A DNA stretch of 64,000 nucleotides from Lachnospiraceae bacterium (GTDB lineage Bacteria > Bacillota > Clostridia > Lachnospirales > Lachnospiraceae). Position 1 is the first letter of the stretch. Each line of letters opens with the position of its first letter. The translations under genes were made by a program, and so were the position numbers. The notes under the pieces are model-generated. The model worked only from the letters and a program-made list of their open reading frames with translations. It was not told the origin of the DNA and searched no databases. The DNA is taken from positions 1 through 64,000 of the forward strand of contig JAFOEY010000006.1 in NCBI GenBank assembly GCA_017387565.1, read 5' to 3'. Shown piece after piece: positions 8,970 to 18,500 of the stretch.

Positions 8970-10070
8970 CTAATAGATACAATAACTATTTTCTTTCAAA
9001 ATATGCTTTGCGAGTAACATGGCTCCTTCATCATAAAATTCAATTGCAAGAGCCCCTTGTTGGATTTCTCTGTTGTGATTAATACCTATATTTTTGATAT
9101 TAATATTTTCTTTTGCCAATACTGTTGCAATTTCAGCAATCGCACCGGCTTTATCATCCACATCCACAGAAAATACAAACGTCTTTTTGATCGGACCGCT
9201 TCCTACATTGGTGAAAGAATCGCGGTAATTTTTTGCAGAATCAAAAAAGGAATAAATCTGATCAAATTCTTCACAATGAATCGTATCTTTGATTTGCTCT
9301 AAATATGTAATATAGTCCGTCAGTAATTGCAAAATATTATCCTTGTTGGAAGAACATATGGATTTCCACATATCAGGTGATGAAGAAGCGATACGGGTTA
9401 TGTCTTTAAAACCTCCGGCAGCAATCAGCTTCATAAAACCATCATCATCTTTTTGATGTACAAAATTGACGAGAGAAGCCGCAATCACATGTGGAAGATG
9501 AGAGATTGCTCCGGTAATGTAATCGTGCAGCTCCGGTTTGATGATAAGCGGGATCGCATGTGCTTCTAATGTGAGAGAACGCAAAGCATTCACACGTTCA
9601 ATGTTTACACCGGGTTCGGGAGCAAGAATATAGTACGCATTTTCCAAAATTTTGGAATTGGAATTTGCAAAACCTGTTTTTTCGCTTCCTGCCATGGGAT
9701 GTCCGCCTATAAACTGGTTTTGTAAGCCCAGTTCGCGTATCTTTGCATGAATGCTGTTTTTGACACTTCCCACATCTGTAAGGATGCTGCCTTGTGATAC
9801 AAAAGGAGCCAAAGCTTCCAGATTGCGGTTATTGGCTTCTACGGGTGCACATAAAAAAATAAACTCACATTGTCCGATTTTTGATAATGAAGTTTCATCA
9901 AGGCATTGATAATATTCGTTTAAAACGCCTTCTTTTGCTGCCAGCTCAAGAGAAGGTAAAGAGCGGTTGAAAGCGATGATTTCTGCGTTTGGATGGTTTT
10001 CACGGATGGATCTTGCAATGGAACCTGCAATTAAACCAAATCCGACAAAAGCGTAAGTGTTATTTTTCAT
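8970..10070 (-). CDS. tyrA: Prephenate dehydrogenase with ACT domain
   Basis: Oxidatively decarboxylates prephenate to 4-hydroxyphenylpyruvate with NAD(P), the tyrosine branch of aromatic amino acid synthesis. The N-terminal Rossmann motif is VGFGLIAGS. GGHPMAGSEKTGFANS is the prephenate dehydrogenase signature, and ISHLPHVIAASL follows. The C-terminal 75 residues form an ACT domain (VDDKAGAIAEIATVLAKENI), which suggests feedback control by tyrosine. I start at the ATG at 10070 (MKNNTYAF, 366 residues). An ATG at 10094 adds eight residues, but GGAGG falls inside that extension, although 14 bases from the chosen ATG. It is transcribed away from leuS. Confidence 0.93.
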   Translation of the reverse strand: MKNNTYAFVGFGLIAGSIARSIRENHPNAEIIAFNRSLPSLELAAKEGVLNEYYQCLDETSLSKIGQCEFIFLCAPVEANNRNLEALAPFVSQGSILTDVGSVKNSIHAKIRELGLQNQFIGGHPMAGSEKTGFANSNSKILENAYYILAPEPGVNIERVNALRSLTLEAHAIPLIIKPELHDYITGAISHLPHVIAASLVNFVHQKDDDGFMKLIAAGGFKDITRIASSSPDMWKSICSSNKDNILQLLTDYITYLEQIKDTIHCEEFDQIYSFFDSAKNYRDSFTNVGSGPIKKTFVFSVDVDDKAGAIAEIATVLAKENINIKNIGINHNREIQQGALAIEFYDEGAMLLAKHILKENSYCIY

Positions 10071-10219
10071 GATATGTATGGAAACCTCCGTCATTGTATG
10101 GCAATAGTTACTTTAGATATTAAAATATTCAAATTTTAGTACATTTAGTACAACTAAGTATATTATCTTTTGCTCTCTTTATTTTATTCGTATTATTTTG
10201 TAATGTCAACGTGACATAA

Positions 10220-10281
10220 TGATATTCAAACAATGTATATAATGATATTCAAACAATGTAACATTTTGATATTCAAACAAT
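10220..10281. promoter_or_regulatory. Three direct repeats between tyrA and leuS
   Basis: TGATATTCAAACAAT occurs three times (10220-10234, 10243-10257, 10267-10281), with starts 23 and 24 bases apart, close to two helical turns. All copies are identical over 15 bases. The spacing suggests an operator array for a DNA-binding protein acting on tyrA, leuS or both; the protein is unknown. Confidence 0.55.
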
Positions 10282-10358
10282 AAAACATATTGGCTGATGC
10301 ATATTGATGCATATTGCAATTTAACACTTGTTGCAATCGAATTAAACCGCTGAAAGTC

Positions 10359-10388
10359 TTGACATTCTTATAGTAAATAGACTAGAAT
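10359..10388 (+). promoter_or_regulatory. leuS promoter
   Basis: TTGACA (10359-10364) and TAGAAT (10383-10388), 18-base spacer. The leader to the leuS start is only about 30 bases, leaving no room for a T-box. Confidence 0.6.
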
Positions 10389-10426
10389 TAACAAGGCTTA
10401 ATAGGTAATAAGAGAGGAGTTTTAAC

Positions 10427-12835
10427 ATGTCAGAACCATATAATCATAAAGAAGTCGAAACCAAGTGGCAGAAAGTCTGGGATGATGAAAAGGCTTTTAA
10501 AGTTGGTGAAGATTTTTCAAAACCCAAATTTTATGCTTTGGTTGAATTCCCTTATCCGTCCGGACAGGGACTTCATGTAGGTCATCCGAGACCATATACG
10601 GCACTGGATATCGTTGCCCGTAAAAGAAGAATGCAGGGATATAATGTTTTATATCCTATGGGATGGGATGCTTTTGGTTTACCTACAGAAAACTATGCGA
10701 TCAAAAATAAAATTCATCCAAAGATTGTTACCGCGAATAATGTAAAGCGTTTTAAGAATCAGTTACATTCTCTGGGATATTCTTTTGACTGGGATCGTGA
10801 AATCAATACAACGGACCCCAATTATTATCATTGGACACAGTGGATCTTTTTGAAACTGTTTAAAGCAGGTCTTGCATATAAAACCGAAATGCCGATTAAC
10901 TGGTGTACCTCTTGTAAGGTCGGTCTGGCGAATGAAGAGGTCGTAAACGGTGTTTGTGAACGATGCGGTTCCCAGGTTATCAGAAAAGCACAGAGCCAGT
11001 GGATGTTAAAAATTACAGAGTATGCAGACAAGCTGATTGACGGTCTCGATTCTGTTGATTATATAGAAAGAGTAAAGGTTTCCCAGAAAAACTGGATCGG
11101 ACGTTCTACCGGTGCGGAAGTGGATTTCAAAATCAAAGATACCGATGAGAAACTAACGATTTATACAACCAGATGTGATACTTTATTTGGTGTTACTTAT
11201 ATGGTTGTTTCTCCGGAACATCCTATTTTGGATAAATATAAAGATCGTATTAAAAACTGGGATGACGTAACCGCATACAGAGAGCAGGCTGCGAAAAAAT
11301 CCGATTTTGAACGTAGTGAACTTGCAAAAGATAAAACCGGTGTCTGCATTGACGGCCTGACAGCTATTAATCCTTTAAATGATGTAGAAATTCCGATTTT
11401 TGTATCAGATTACGTACTTATGAGTTACGGAACCGGTGCCATTATGGCAGTTCCTGCACATGATGAAAGAGACTGGGATTTTGCAAAGAAATTTAATTTA
11501 CCCATTATTGAAGTTGTGGCAGGCGGCAAAAACGTTCAGGAAGAAGTATATACTGACGTTGCTACCGGCAAACTGGTGAATTCCGGCTTCTTAAATGGAC
11601 TGGATGTAGCCGATGCAAAAGAAAAAATGATTGAATATCTGGAAGCAAACGGTATCGGTCATGCAAAGGTTAACTACAAATTACGTGACTGGGTATTCTC
11701 CAGACAACGTTATTGGGGTGAGCCTATTCCGATTGTAAAATGTGAAAAATGTGGTTATGTACCCCTTGATGAAAGTGAACTCCCTCTGTTATTACCCGAA
11801 GTGGAAAGCTATATGCCTACCGACAATGGAGAATCACCGCTTGCTGCCATGACAGACTGGGTAAATACCACTTGTCCCTGCTGTGGAGGCCCGGCTAAGA
11901 GAGAAACGGATACCATGCCTCAATGGGCAGGATCTTCTTGGTATTTCTTAAGATATACCGATCCTACAAACGATAAAGAATTAGCGAGTAAGGAAGCATT
12001 AAAGTATTGGATGCCCGTTGACTGGTACAACGGTGGTATGGAACATACAACCCTGCATTTATTATATTCCCGTTTCTGGCATCGTTTCTTATATGATCAG
12101 GGAGTAGTACCTTGTCCGGAACCGTATCAGAAGAGGACCTCTCATGGTATGATCCTTGGAGAAAACGGAGAGAAGATGAGTAAATCCCGTGGAAACGTTG
12201 TAAATCCGGATGATATCGTCAGAGATTACGGTGCTGATACATTAAGAACTTATGAAATGTTTATCGGAGCATTTGATTTAAGTGCTTCATGGTCTGAAAA
12301 TGGTGTAAAGGGATGTCGCAGATTCTTAGAGCGTGTATGGAAATTACAGGATATCTTAGTTGATGGTGATGAATATTCTGATGATTTGATGACCAAGATG
12401 CATCAGACAATCAAAAAAGTTTCCAATGATTACGAATCTTTAAAATATAACACGGCAATTGCGGCTCTTATGACTTTATTAAATGATATTGCCAAAAAAG
12501 GAGCTATTAATAAAGCTGAGTATAAAGCATTCCTAATCATGTTAAATCCTGTTGCTCCTCACATTACTGAGGAGTTATGGAGTATCGCCGGATTCGACGG
12601 TCGTTTATATCAGCAGACCTGGCCGGAATATGATGAAGCAAAAACGGTAGAAGATACAGTTGAGATTGCTGTTCAGATTAATGGTAAGACCAAAGTCGTT
12701 ATTTCTGTTGCCAAAGACATTGCAAAAGAAGATGCCATTGCACAGGGTAAAGAAGCATTGGGAGATAAGCTTTCCGGAAATATCATAAAGGAAATCTATG
12801 TTCCCGGCAGAATTATCAACATTGTAGCAAAATAA
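10427..12835 (+). CDS. leuS: Leucine--tRNA ligase
   Basis: Class I synthetase that charges tRNA-Leu. The HIGH-type motif is in [14 protein letters not shown] near residue 45, and the KMSKS loop is in [16 protein letters not shown] near residue 580. The CP1 editing domain contains [14 protein letters not shown] and [18 protein letters not shown]. The zinc-type cysteines in CTSCKVG...CERCG and the C-terminal anticodon domain are present. The length of 802 residues is normal for bacteria. GAGGAG lies 9 bases before the ATG. It is monocistronic: its own promoter precedes it and a strong terminator follows. Confidence 0.97.
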   Translation: MSEPYNHKEVETKWQKVWDDEKAFKVGEDFSKPKFYALVEFPYPSGQGLHVGHPRPYTALDIVARKRRMQGYNVLYPMGWDAFGLPTENYAIKNKIHPKIVTANNVKRFKNQLHSLGYSFDWDREINTTDPNYYHWTQWIFLKLFKAGLAYKTEMPINWCTSCKVGLANEEVVNGVCERCGSQVIRKAQSQWMLKITEYADKLIDGLDSVDYIERVKVSQKNWIGRSTGAEVDFKIKDTDEKLTIYTTRCDTLFGVTYMVVSPEHPILDKYKDRIKNWDDVTAYREQAAKKSDFERSELAKDKTGVCIDGLTAINPLNDVEIPIFVSDYVLMSYGTGAIMAVPAHDERDWDFAKKFNLPIIEVVAGGKNVQEEVYTDVATGKLVNSGFLNGLDVADAKEKMIEYLEANGIGHAKVNYKLRDWVFSRQRYWGEPIPIVKCEKCGYVPLDESELPLLLPEVESYMPTDNGESPLAAMTDWVNTTCPCCGGPAKRETDTMPQWAGSSWYFLRYTDPTNDKELASKEALKYWMPVDWYNGGMEHTTLHLLYSRFWHRFLYDQGVVPCPEPYQKRTSHGMILGENGEKMSKSRGNVVNPDDIVRDYGADTLRTYEMFIGAFDLSASWSENGVKGCRRFLERVWKLQDILVDGDEYSDDLMTKMHQTIKKVSNDYESLKYNTAIAALMTLLNDIAKKGAINKAEYKAFLIMLNPVAPHITEELWSIAGFDGRLYQQTWPEYDEAKTVEDTVEIAVQINGKTKVVISVAKDIAKEDAIAQGKEALGDKLSGNIIKEIYVPGRIINIVAK

Positions 12836-12840
12836 TATAT

Positions 12841-12930
12841 ATGAGAAAGTAGTTCGGTCAGGGCGAATTTCTCATGTTTTAGGATTTCAAGTACACAAAG
12901 TATATAGTAATCCATTGGTATCATGTATGA
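12841..12930. repeat. Hairpin element G, copy 2, downstream of leuS
   Basis: ATGAGAAA (12841-12848) pairs with TTTCTCAT (12868-12875). GGATT (12882-12886) pairs with AATCC (12909-12913), and TGGTATCAT follows. The outer parts run in the same order as in copy 1 at 39-150. The loop of the first stem, AGTTCGGTCAGGGCGAAT, is close to the reverse complement of the matching block in copy 1, as if the loop had flipped within the stem. Confidence 0.5.
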
Positions 12931-12951
12931 TTTTGTAAATAAAGATTAAAA

Positions 12952-12999
12952 ATGATCACAGATTGTGTTGTTGTTCAGTACAGTCTGTGGTCATTTTTT
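12952..12999 (+). terminator. leuS terminator
   Basis: ATGATCACAGATTG (12952-12965) pairs with CAGTCTGTGGTCAT (12981-12994), allowing two G-U pairs, and is followed by a run of T. Confidence 0.85.
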
Positions 13000-13070
13000 A
13001 TTTTCATTTTTCAATTGTAATTAAAGAGAAAAGTTAAAGCATGATTTCATTCATCAGGTAACAAATTGTG

Positions 13071-13343
13071 TCATCTTTCATGAAAAACTTTTAAAATGCT
13101 GTTTATTTTTTGCAATTCATCCTGCGTGCTGTAATCTTTTAATACTTCAATAATTTCCAAGGTTTCTTCTCTTGAAAATTTCACTTTGTCTTTTTGGGCT
13201 TTGTTTGCCAAAGCCATTAAAAAAGGTATTTTTTGTTTTTCTGATAGATTACTGCTTTCAAATACCAGTTTTTGCAAAAAATCAAGTTTTTTGTTATCTA
13301 TATTTTTTAAACGTAAATCATTCATCCATTCCTGATGTTCCAT
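13071..13343 (-). CDS. Hypothetical protein, 90 residues
   Basis: Short, helical, lysine-rich protein beginning MEHQEWMNDLRLKNID; the family is not recognised. I chose the ATG at 13343 over the upstream one because GGAGG lies eight bases before it. It overlaps the end of the preceding gene by 26 bases, so the two are translated together. FLQKLVFESSNLSEKQKIPF and LEIIEVLKDYSTQDELQKI look like amphipathic helices. There is no signal peptide or membrane segment. The 171-residue neighbour deals with similar length scales and is probably a partner, but no function can be assigned. Confidence 0.65.
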   Translation of the reverse strand: MEHQEWMNDLRLKNIDNKKLDFLQKLVFESSNLSEKQKIPFLMALANKAQKDKVKFSREETLEIIEVLKDYSTQDELQKINSILKVFHER

Positions 13344-13833
13344 GATCAAATCCTCCTTCAGAATTGTTTTCTTCTTCATTTTGATTCATAAAAAACTGAA
13401 ACATTGCCATCTGGTCTTCATTTAAAAATTGTTTTAAGATACTTTCATTATTCATTCCTCCGGAATTTCCCTGCATTGCCATCATCATATCAAGTAAAGG
13501 CTGCATTTCTTTCATCTGCTTCATAGAGTTTAACAGATTTTTGATCCGACTAAACTGATCTTTTTCTGCACCGGATATATAGGGAGAAATGCTATCAAAT
13601 AAGGAAATGATATCTTCATAATCATCATCTTTTTTTTCTTTATGAAAATCGGAATAGAAGCTTCCCAAGGAAACATCTTTCATTTTTATGGTATAGAGTA
13701 ATTCGGCAAATTTTATATAAATTGCCATTGTATGCAGATATTCGCATGGAAGAAAAGGGAGTGCAATTTTCATAATCTGAATATGTGGGAATGAAAAAAG
13801 CGTATCAAATGTTAGTATCGGATCCTTTTCCAT
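13318..13833 (-). CDS. Hypothetical protein, 171 residues, Met- and Asn-rich C-terminus
   Basis: Not recognised as a named family. The N-terminal half is hydrophobic and helical without a classical signal peptide (LFSFPHIQIMKIALPFLP, YLHTMAIYIKFAELL). The second half is rich in Met, Asn and acidic residues (MKQMKEMQPLLDMMMAMQG, NQNEEENNSEGGFDHGTSG). GGAAGG precedes the ATG. It overlaps the next leftward gene, so the two form a pair. The general look resembles small clostridial proteins that accompany sporulation genes, but nothing here proves this. Confidence 0.65.
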   Translation of the reverse strand: MEKDPILTFDTLFSFPHIQIMKIALPFLPCEYLHTMAIYIKFAELLYTIKMKDVSLGSFYSDFHKEKKDDDYEDIISLFDSISPYISGAEKDQFSRIKNLLNSMKQMKEMQPLLDMMMAMQGNSGGMNNESILKQFLNEDQMAMFQFFMNQNEEENNSEGGFDHGTSGMDE

Positions 13834-13892
13834 AAAGAGCCTTCCTTTTTCTTTGTCCTATGTTAATTGTATGAATCATATAATTACTTATG

Positions 13893-13936
13893 ACAAAAAC
13901 AGGAAAGGAAAATTGGTCTTCCTTTCCCGTTTTTGT
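13893..13936. terminator. Strong inverted repeat, terminator of the cysteine-rich gene
   Basis: ACAAAAACAGGAAAGGAA (13893-13910) pairs with TTCCTTTCCCGTTTTTGT (13919-13936), an 18-base stem with one mismatch and an 8-base loop. On the minus strand it ends in T-rich sequence, downstream of the gene at 14040-14258. Confidence 0.65.
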
Positions 13937-13946
13937 AATGGTAACA

Positions 13947-14024
13947 AGGCAAGTGCAATGTGCTTTCGCAATTGCATTTGCCTGCTACTCATCAGCTGAT
14001 AAAATTCGCGTAGCGTATTTTATC
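13947..14024. repeat. Double hairpin element
   Basis: Two adjacent hairpins: AGGCAAGTGCAAT (13947-13959) with ATTGCATTTGCCT (13971-13983), and GATAAAATTCGC (13998-14009) with GCGTATTTTATC (14013-14024). The first loop GTGCTTTCGCAAT is close to GTGCTCTCGCAAT at positions 15-27, so related pieces occur elsewhere in the chromosome. Confidence 0.4.
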
Positions 14025-14039
14025 GCTGTCAAATCCGGA

Positions 14040-14258
14040 TTAGTTATTGCAGCAGCATACTAACAATAAAATAATCCAGATAATGCTGTTGTCTCCACAA
14101 CCACAGCCATCTCCGAAAAAGCCTCTGCCCATTCCGCAGCCACAGCCACCGCTGTCTTTTCCACAAATGCAGGACAAAAGAATAATCCAGATTAAAATAT
14201 TGCAGCATCCGTTGTCATTTGTACTGCATCCACACTGACTTGCCGTTAAATCGCTCAT
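14040..14258 (-). CDS. Small cysteine- and glycine-rich protein with two hydrophobic segments
   Basis: A 72-residue protein starting MSDLTASQCGC, with more than a dozen cysteines. It is built of two similar halves: each has a Cys/Gly-rich stretch next to a short hydrophobic segment (NILIWIILLSCICG, then SIIWIILLLVCCCNN). Databases carry similar clostridial proteins under the loose name 'chorion class high-cysteine protein'. The function is unknown; a membrane- or spore-associated cross-linked peptide is possible. GGAGG lies 6 bases before the ATG. It has its own terminator and stands alone. Confidence 0.7.
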   Translation of the reverse strand: MSDLTASQCGCSTNDNGCCNILIWIILLSCICGKDSGGCGCGMGRGFFGDGCGCGDNSIIWIILLLVCCCNN

Positions 14259-14372
14259 ATTAATCCTCCATATTATATCTTATGCTTTATCTTATGATGA
14301 CAGCATGTCATTGTTTCATAGATTTATTTCTAAAAAAAATCATGAAAAATGAACTAGATATAGATTTTTTGC

Positions 14373-14400
14373 TTGATAATATTTCAAGATATTGTAAAAT
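14373..14400 (+). promoter_or_regulatory. Candidate promoter of the sortase operon
   Basis: TTGATA (14373-14378) and TAAAAT (14395-14400), 16-base spacer, 53 bases before the sortase start. Confidence 0.45.
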
Positions 14401-14452
14401 AGAAATAGTATATATAAAATTGTGAGTATTATGTCTGAATGGAGCTTTTTAT

Positions 14453-15547
14453 ATGTCTTCCTATAGAGAACAGCAAAAAGAAGATTTAAAAAAAATAGAT
14501 GCTATAAAAAAGAAATATGATTTAACAAACGAACAGGATGTCCTGAATTTATATTCACAAATGCAAACGGGAGATATCAGTTTCGAGACGGATATCGGTA
14601 AATCCTTTGATGACAGTATTTATCAAAAAGTCGAAGAAATTAAAAATAAAAAAAGTGTAGATATAAGTGTAAAAAAAAGCGTTAATAAAAATAAAAAAGA
14701 GCAGGACAGGAAGAAAAAAACTGTAAAATCGACGAAAACAGTCATTGTATTAACGAAAAAGGAAATGCGGATTCGAAAGACGATTTTGGCTCTTTTATTT
14801 CTGACATCTGTTTTATGTCTTGGTTATTTTTCATTTTACTGTTATGATGCCTGGAAAGTTGACAGAGAAAGTGAACGTCTTGCAAGACTGAAAGAGAATA
14901 CGGTTATTAATGGAATGTATGCGGATCAAGAAATTGAAATTTCCGGTGGGGAAGAAAAGAAAACGCTTAAAATACTTGATCAGTATAAATCTTTGTATAA
15001 TTCCAATAAGACACTAATCGGATGGCTGAATATTGCCGATACAATTATTGATTATCCTGTTATGCAGACGGATGATAATGAGTATTATTTAAATCATAAT
15101 ATCCAACTGGAGGAAGATCGTAACGGTGCGCTTTTTTTAGATTCCAATTGTGATATTACCAATCCGGGAACCAATTATATTGTTTATGGTCATAATATGA
15201 AATCCGGAAAGATGTTTGGCTCATTAGACAAGTATGCCGATCAATCTTTCTACGAAAAACATAAAGAAATCCGGTTTGATACGATTTATGAAGAAGGAAC
15301 ATATGAAGTTATGTATGTTTTCCGTTCCCGTGTCTATCAACAGGATGAAATTGTTTTTAAATACTATCAGTTTTATGATGCGAATTCAGAAGAAGAATTT
15401 CAATCGTATATGAAAGAAATGGAAGCATTGTCATTATATGATACCGGAGTAAAAGCCGAATATGGGGATCATTTATTGACCTTGTCGACATGTGATTATG
15501 AGGAAAAAGACGGTCGTTTTGTAGTTGTTGCAAAACGCGTGAAATAA
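14453..15547 (+). CDS. srtB: Class B sortase
   Basis: Membrane-anchored cysteine transpeptidase that links surface proteins to the cell wall. An unusually long, lysine-rich cytoplasmic N-terminus (about 106 residues) precedes one membrane segment (ILALLFLTSVLCLGYFSFYC, 111-130). The sortase domain carries the catalytic triad His247 (NYIVYGHNMKSG), Cys347 (LTLSTCDYE) and Arg355 (DGRFVVVAKR). The sequence around these, including GWLNIADTIIDYPVMQ, is of the SrtB type. The two genes after it encode secreted proteins with TPxTG sorting signals, so they are its likely substrates. The first of these starts 15 bases after its stop. Confidence 0.92.
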   Translation: MSSYREQQKEDLKKIDAIKKKYDLTNEQDVLNLYSQMQTGDISFETDIGKSFDDSIYQKVEEIKNKKSVDISVKKSVNKNKKEQDRKKKTVKSTKTVIVLTKKEMRIRKTILALLFLTSVLCLGYFSFYCYDAWKVDRESERLARLKENTVINGMYADQEIEISGGEEKKTLKILDQYKSLYNSNKTLIGWLNIADTIIDYPVMQTDDNEYYLNHNIQLEEDRNGALFLDSNCDITNPGTNYIVYGHNMKSGKMFGSLDKYADQSFYEKHKEIRFDTIYEEGTYEVMYVFRSRVYQQDEIVFKYYQFYDANSEEEFQSYMKEMEALSLYDTGVKAEYGDHLLTLSTCDYEEKDGRFVVVAKRVK

Positions 15548-15562
15548 AAGGAGATTTTTAAA

Positions 15563-18500
15563 ATGGCAAAGGGAGCAAAAGAAAAATCCGTAAAAAAATC
15601 CAATCATAAAATTAGGAGGACGGTTTTAGGAACATTGTCTGCTATTTTTATGGTTTCTGCTATCATTGTTGCGCTCATACCGGTTAAACCTTCTCAGGCT
15701 GCTGATCCCAGCGATCCTGTCAGAACATGGACAGAGGCGTACGATGCGCATCCGGATTATGACAGTGGTACTGGTACCGGTGTGATTCCGGATTATTTTT
15801 CTGCCAAAACCTATTTTAGTCAGGATGGATTATTTGGTGTTGCCAGTGTTATGCGTACCGGAAGTGCGGAAATCGCTGGTGTTTTGGTGTACTATGACAG
15901 TCAGAGTTCTTATGCATCCTCTAACCTGATTATTCCTGATAATGTTCCCTGCTTTTTATATAATTCATCCTATAAACTGCAGGCAGTCAATGCAGATGAT
16001 GAATATTTATATTATGTAGCGCAGGAAGCAGTCGTTTCTGAAAATGGTATTCCTGTATCTGATGCTGTATATGCAGAGTGTCTGGCTACTGATTATGATA
16101 TGTGGAAAGGGAAAAATTTATATAGAATGAGTGGCTCAGACTATGTTTCGTCTGAACAGTTAGCACTGAATGTACGATATATTGGTTCTAAAAGCTATGA
16201 AGTACAAAGTGATTATAAACTGCATTCTGTTTCCGATGGTACCGGTGTGTTTGAAGGAGCCAGAAATTTCAGTTCCGTATTAATTCCGGAGCATATTCTT
16301 GCGATAGGCAATAATGCCTTTAAATCCTGTCAGATGTCTTCTGTGTCCATTGCTAATAAGGTGGTCAGTATAGGTAACCATGCATTTGACGGTTGTAATC
16401 GTCTGACAAATGTTTCTCTTTCTAATAGTACTACTACGGATTTAAGGGAAATAGGTTCCTATGCATTTGCCAATTGTGTATATCTGACTTCGATTTCCAT
16501 TCCTGATCAGGTAGAACAGATTGGCAGTGGCTGTTTTATGAATTGTACTGCTTTGTCTGCTGCCAATCTCTATGGTTCCAATCAGGATGGTAATACCAAT
16601 CTGGTACATATTGGGGATGGTGTATTTTATAACTGTACTTCTTTGGGACAAATCTATTTGCCGAACCAGCTGGATCCGGCTAATATTTCAGCCATGAAAT
16701 ATCTGTTGTACGGTTGTACCGGTTTAAAAACATTAGGTTTGTCTTTAAATGGCGGTGATCTAACTTATACAAATGTGACTGGTTGCTCCAATTTGCTTAG
16801 AGTTGAAGTTCCCAACCGGGATACAAAATTTGCCTGTAATTTTGAACAACCACCGTCTAGTACCAAAAATGGCTATAAACATGCGGATTTATCCAATGTT
16901 GATAAAATCAATCGGACAGATCATTGTACCTTTGGTGCGGAAAATCTGGGCTCATTTTCACCATTTAATGATTATGAAGTGGATGACCGTTTTACCATTG
17001 TAGCTTACCGAAATTCAAATGCTTATGTTTATGCATGTGAGCATGAATATTCGGTTGGATATTTGGATGATGGATATGAAGGACAGTATGAGCGTGTAAA
17101 AAATAATTACTTCTTTACTGTCAATGAACAAAATCAATTGATTCATTTTGGTTTGTACAAAGAGAGTGGGGATGCGTCCATTGTTGAAATTCCGGAAGCA
17201 GTCGGTAATCATTCCATTAATTCAATTGATGGAGACACTTTTTCTTCTTTCAACCAGAAGAGTCAAATTAAATATTTATATATACCGTCTACTGTTTCAG
17301 ACATTGCTGCAAATGCATTTGAGGGTTGTATAAGTTTGCAGGTTGTTGAATTTGGTAATGCATTAAATGTAGCATCTATTGGAGAAGGTGCGTTTAAAAC
17401 AAAAACTGAAAACGATATTCCACTGCGTTTCATCGGTACCATTTCTCCGGACAGCGTACCATTTAACTATGCCATGAAACCGGAAAATAATTATAATGCG
17501 TCATCTGCAACAACAAAATATATATCCTATACCAGTGCATTTCCTACCAATTTGCAGGTAGAGCTTGTTGTGGAAAAAGATCCCGTGACCAATACGATTA
17601 CCAAGGCAATTCCTACACTCATTAAAGCACCTTCGTTTGAACAATTTTGTGGAAACGAAGAATACAGTCTTTTACGTGATGTTAATCCGGAGCAGGCCAA
17701 TGAAGAAAACACGCTTGTTCGTGATGCCTATGCCAAGTATTTATCCGGTGGAGAACCTACCGAAGACGAACAGGCTGTTATTGATGCGGTTATGCGAGCA
17801 ACGGTTCCGGCTGGTGTCATGGGAATGAATGCGGATGTATATCAGGGAAGGGATTATCTTACCAGTGTTGTTTTAAATACAATTCAGGAAGTTCCGGATG
17901 AAGCATTTAAGGACTGTATAAAAATGCAGACATTTATCATGAGAAGTTCCAATACCGAAGAAGGTGAAAGAATTGGAGATCATGCTTTTGATAATTGTGT
18001 TCAGCTGAGTTCTGTCAGCCTTCCGGATACGTTAACGGAGATGGGAGCTGTTCCGTTTTATGATTGTCCTTCTTTGACAGAATTAAATTGTGGTAATAAT
18101 CCGAATTTTGCTTGTAGTGAAAATGCCATCATCTATGAAATCAATGAAGACGGGACAAAGACGATTATTGAATGTCTGCAGAGTAGAGGCGATAGAATCG
18201 GTACCGGAAAGGTTCGTGAAAACGAATTTGAAAATGTAACGGAGATTAGACCCGGAGCTTTTAGAGGATGTGGCAATGTTTCACAGGTATATTTTGGTGA
18301 TGCTGATATAAAAGAAATACCGGAATACTGTTTTGCGGATTGTACGAAATTAAACTATTGTGAAGTTTCGGATAAAACAGAAGCAATTGGTGATTTTGCC
18401 TTTTTAAATACGGCATTATCTGATATTCGAATTCCGTCCAGTGTTGTGTTGATTCCGGAGAATGCATTTACTGAAGGAAGTGTTTCTAATAATAGTATGC

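Noticed and set aside
14047..14238. Plus-strand Pro/Gln-rich frame opposite the cysteine-rich gene
   Set aside because: Shadow of the Gly/Cys codons on the other strand; no ribosome site.
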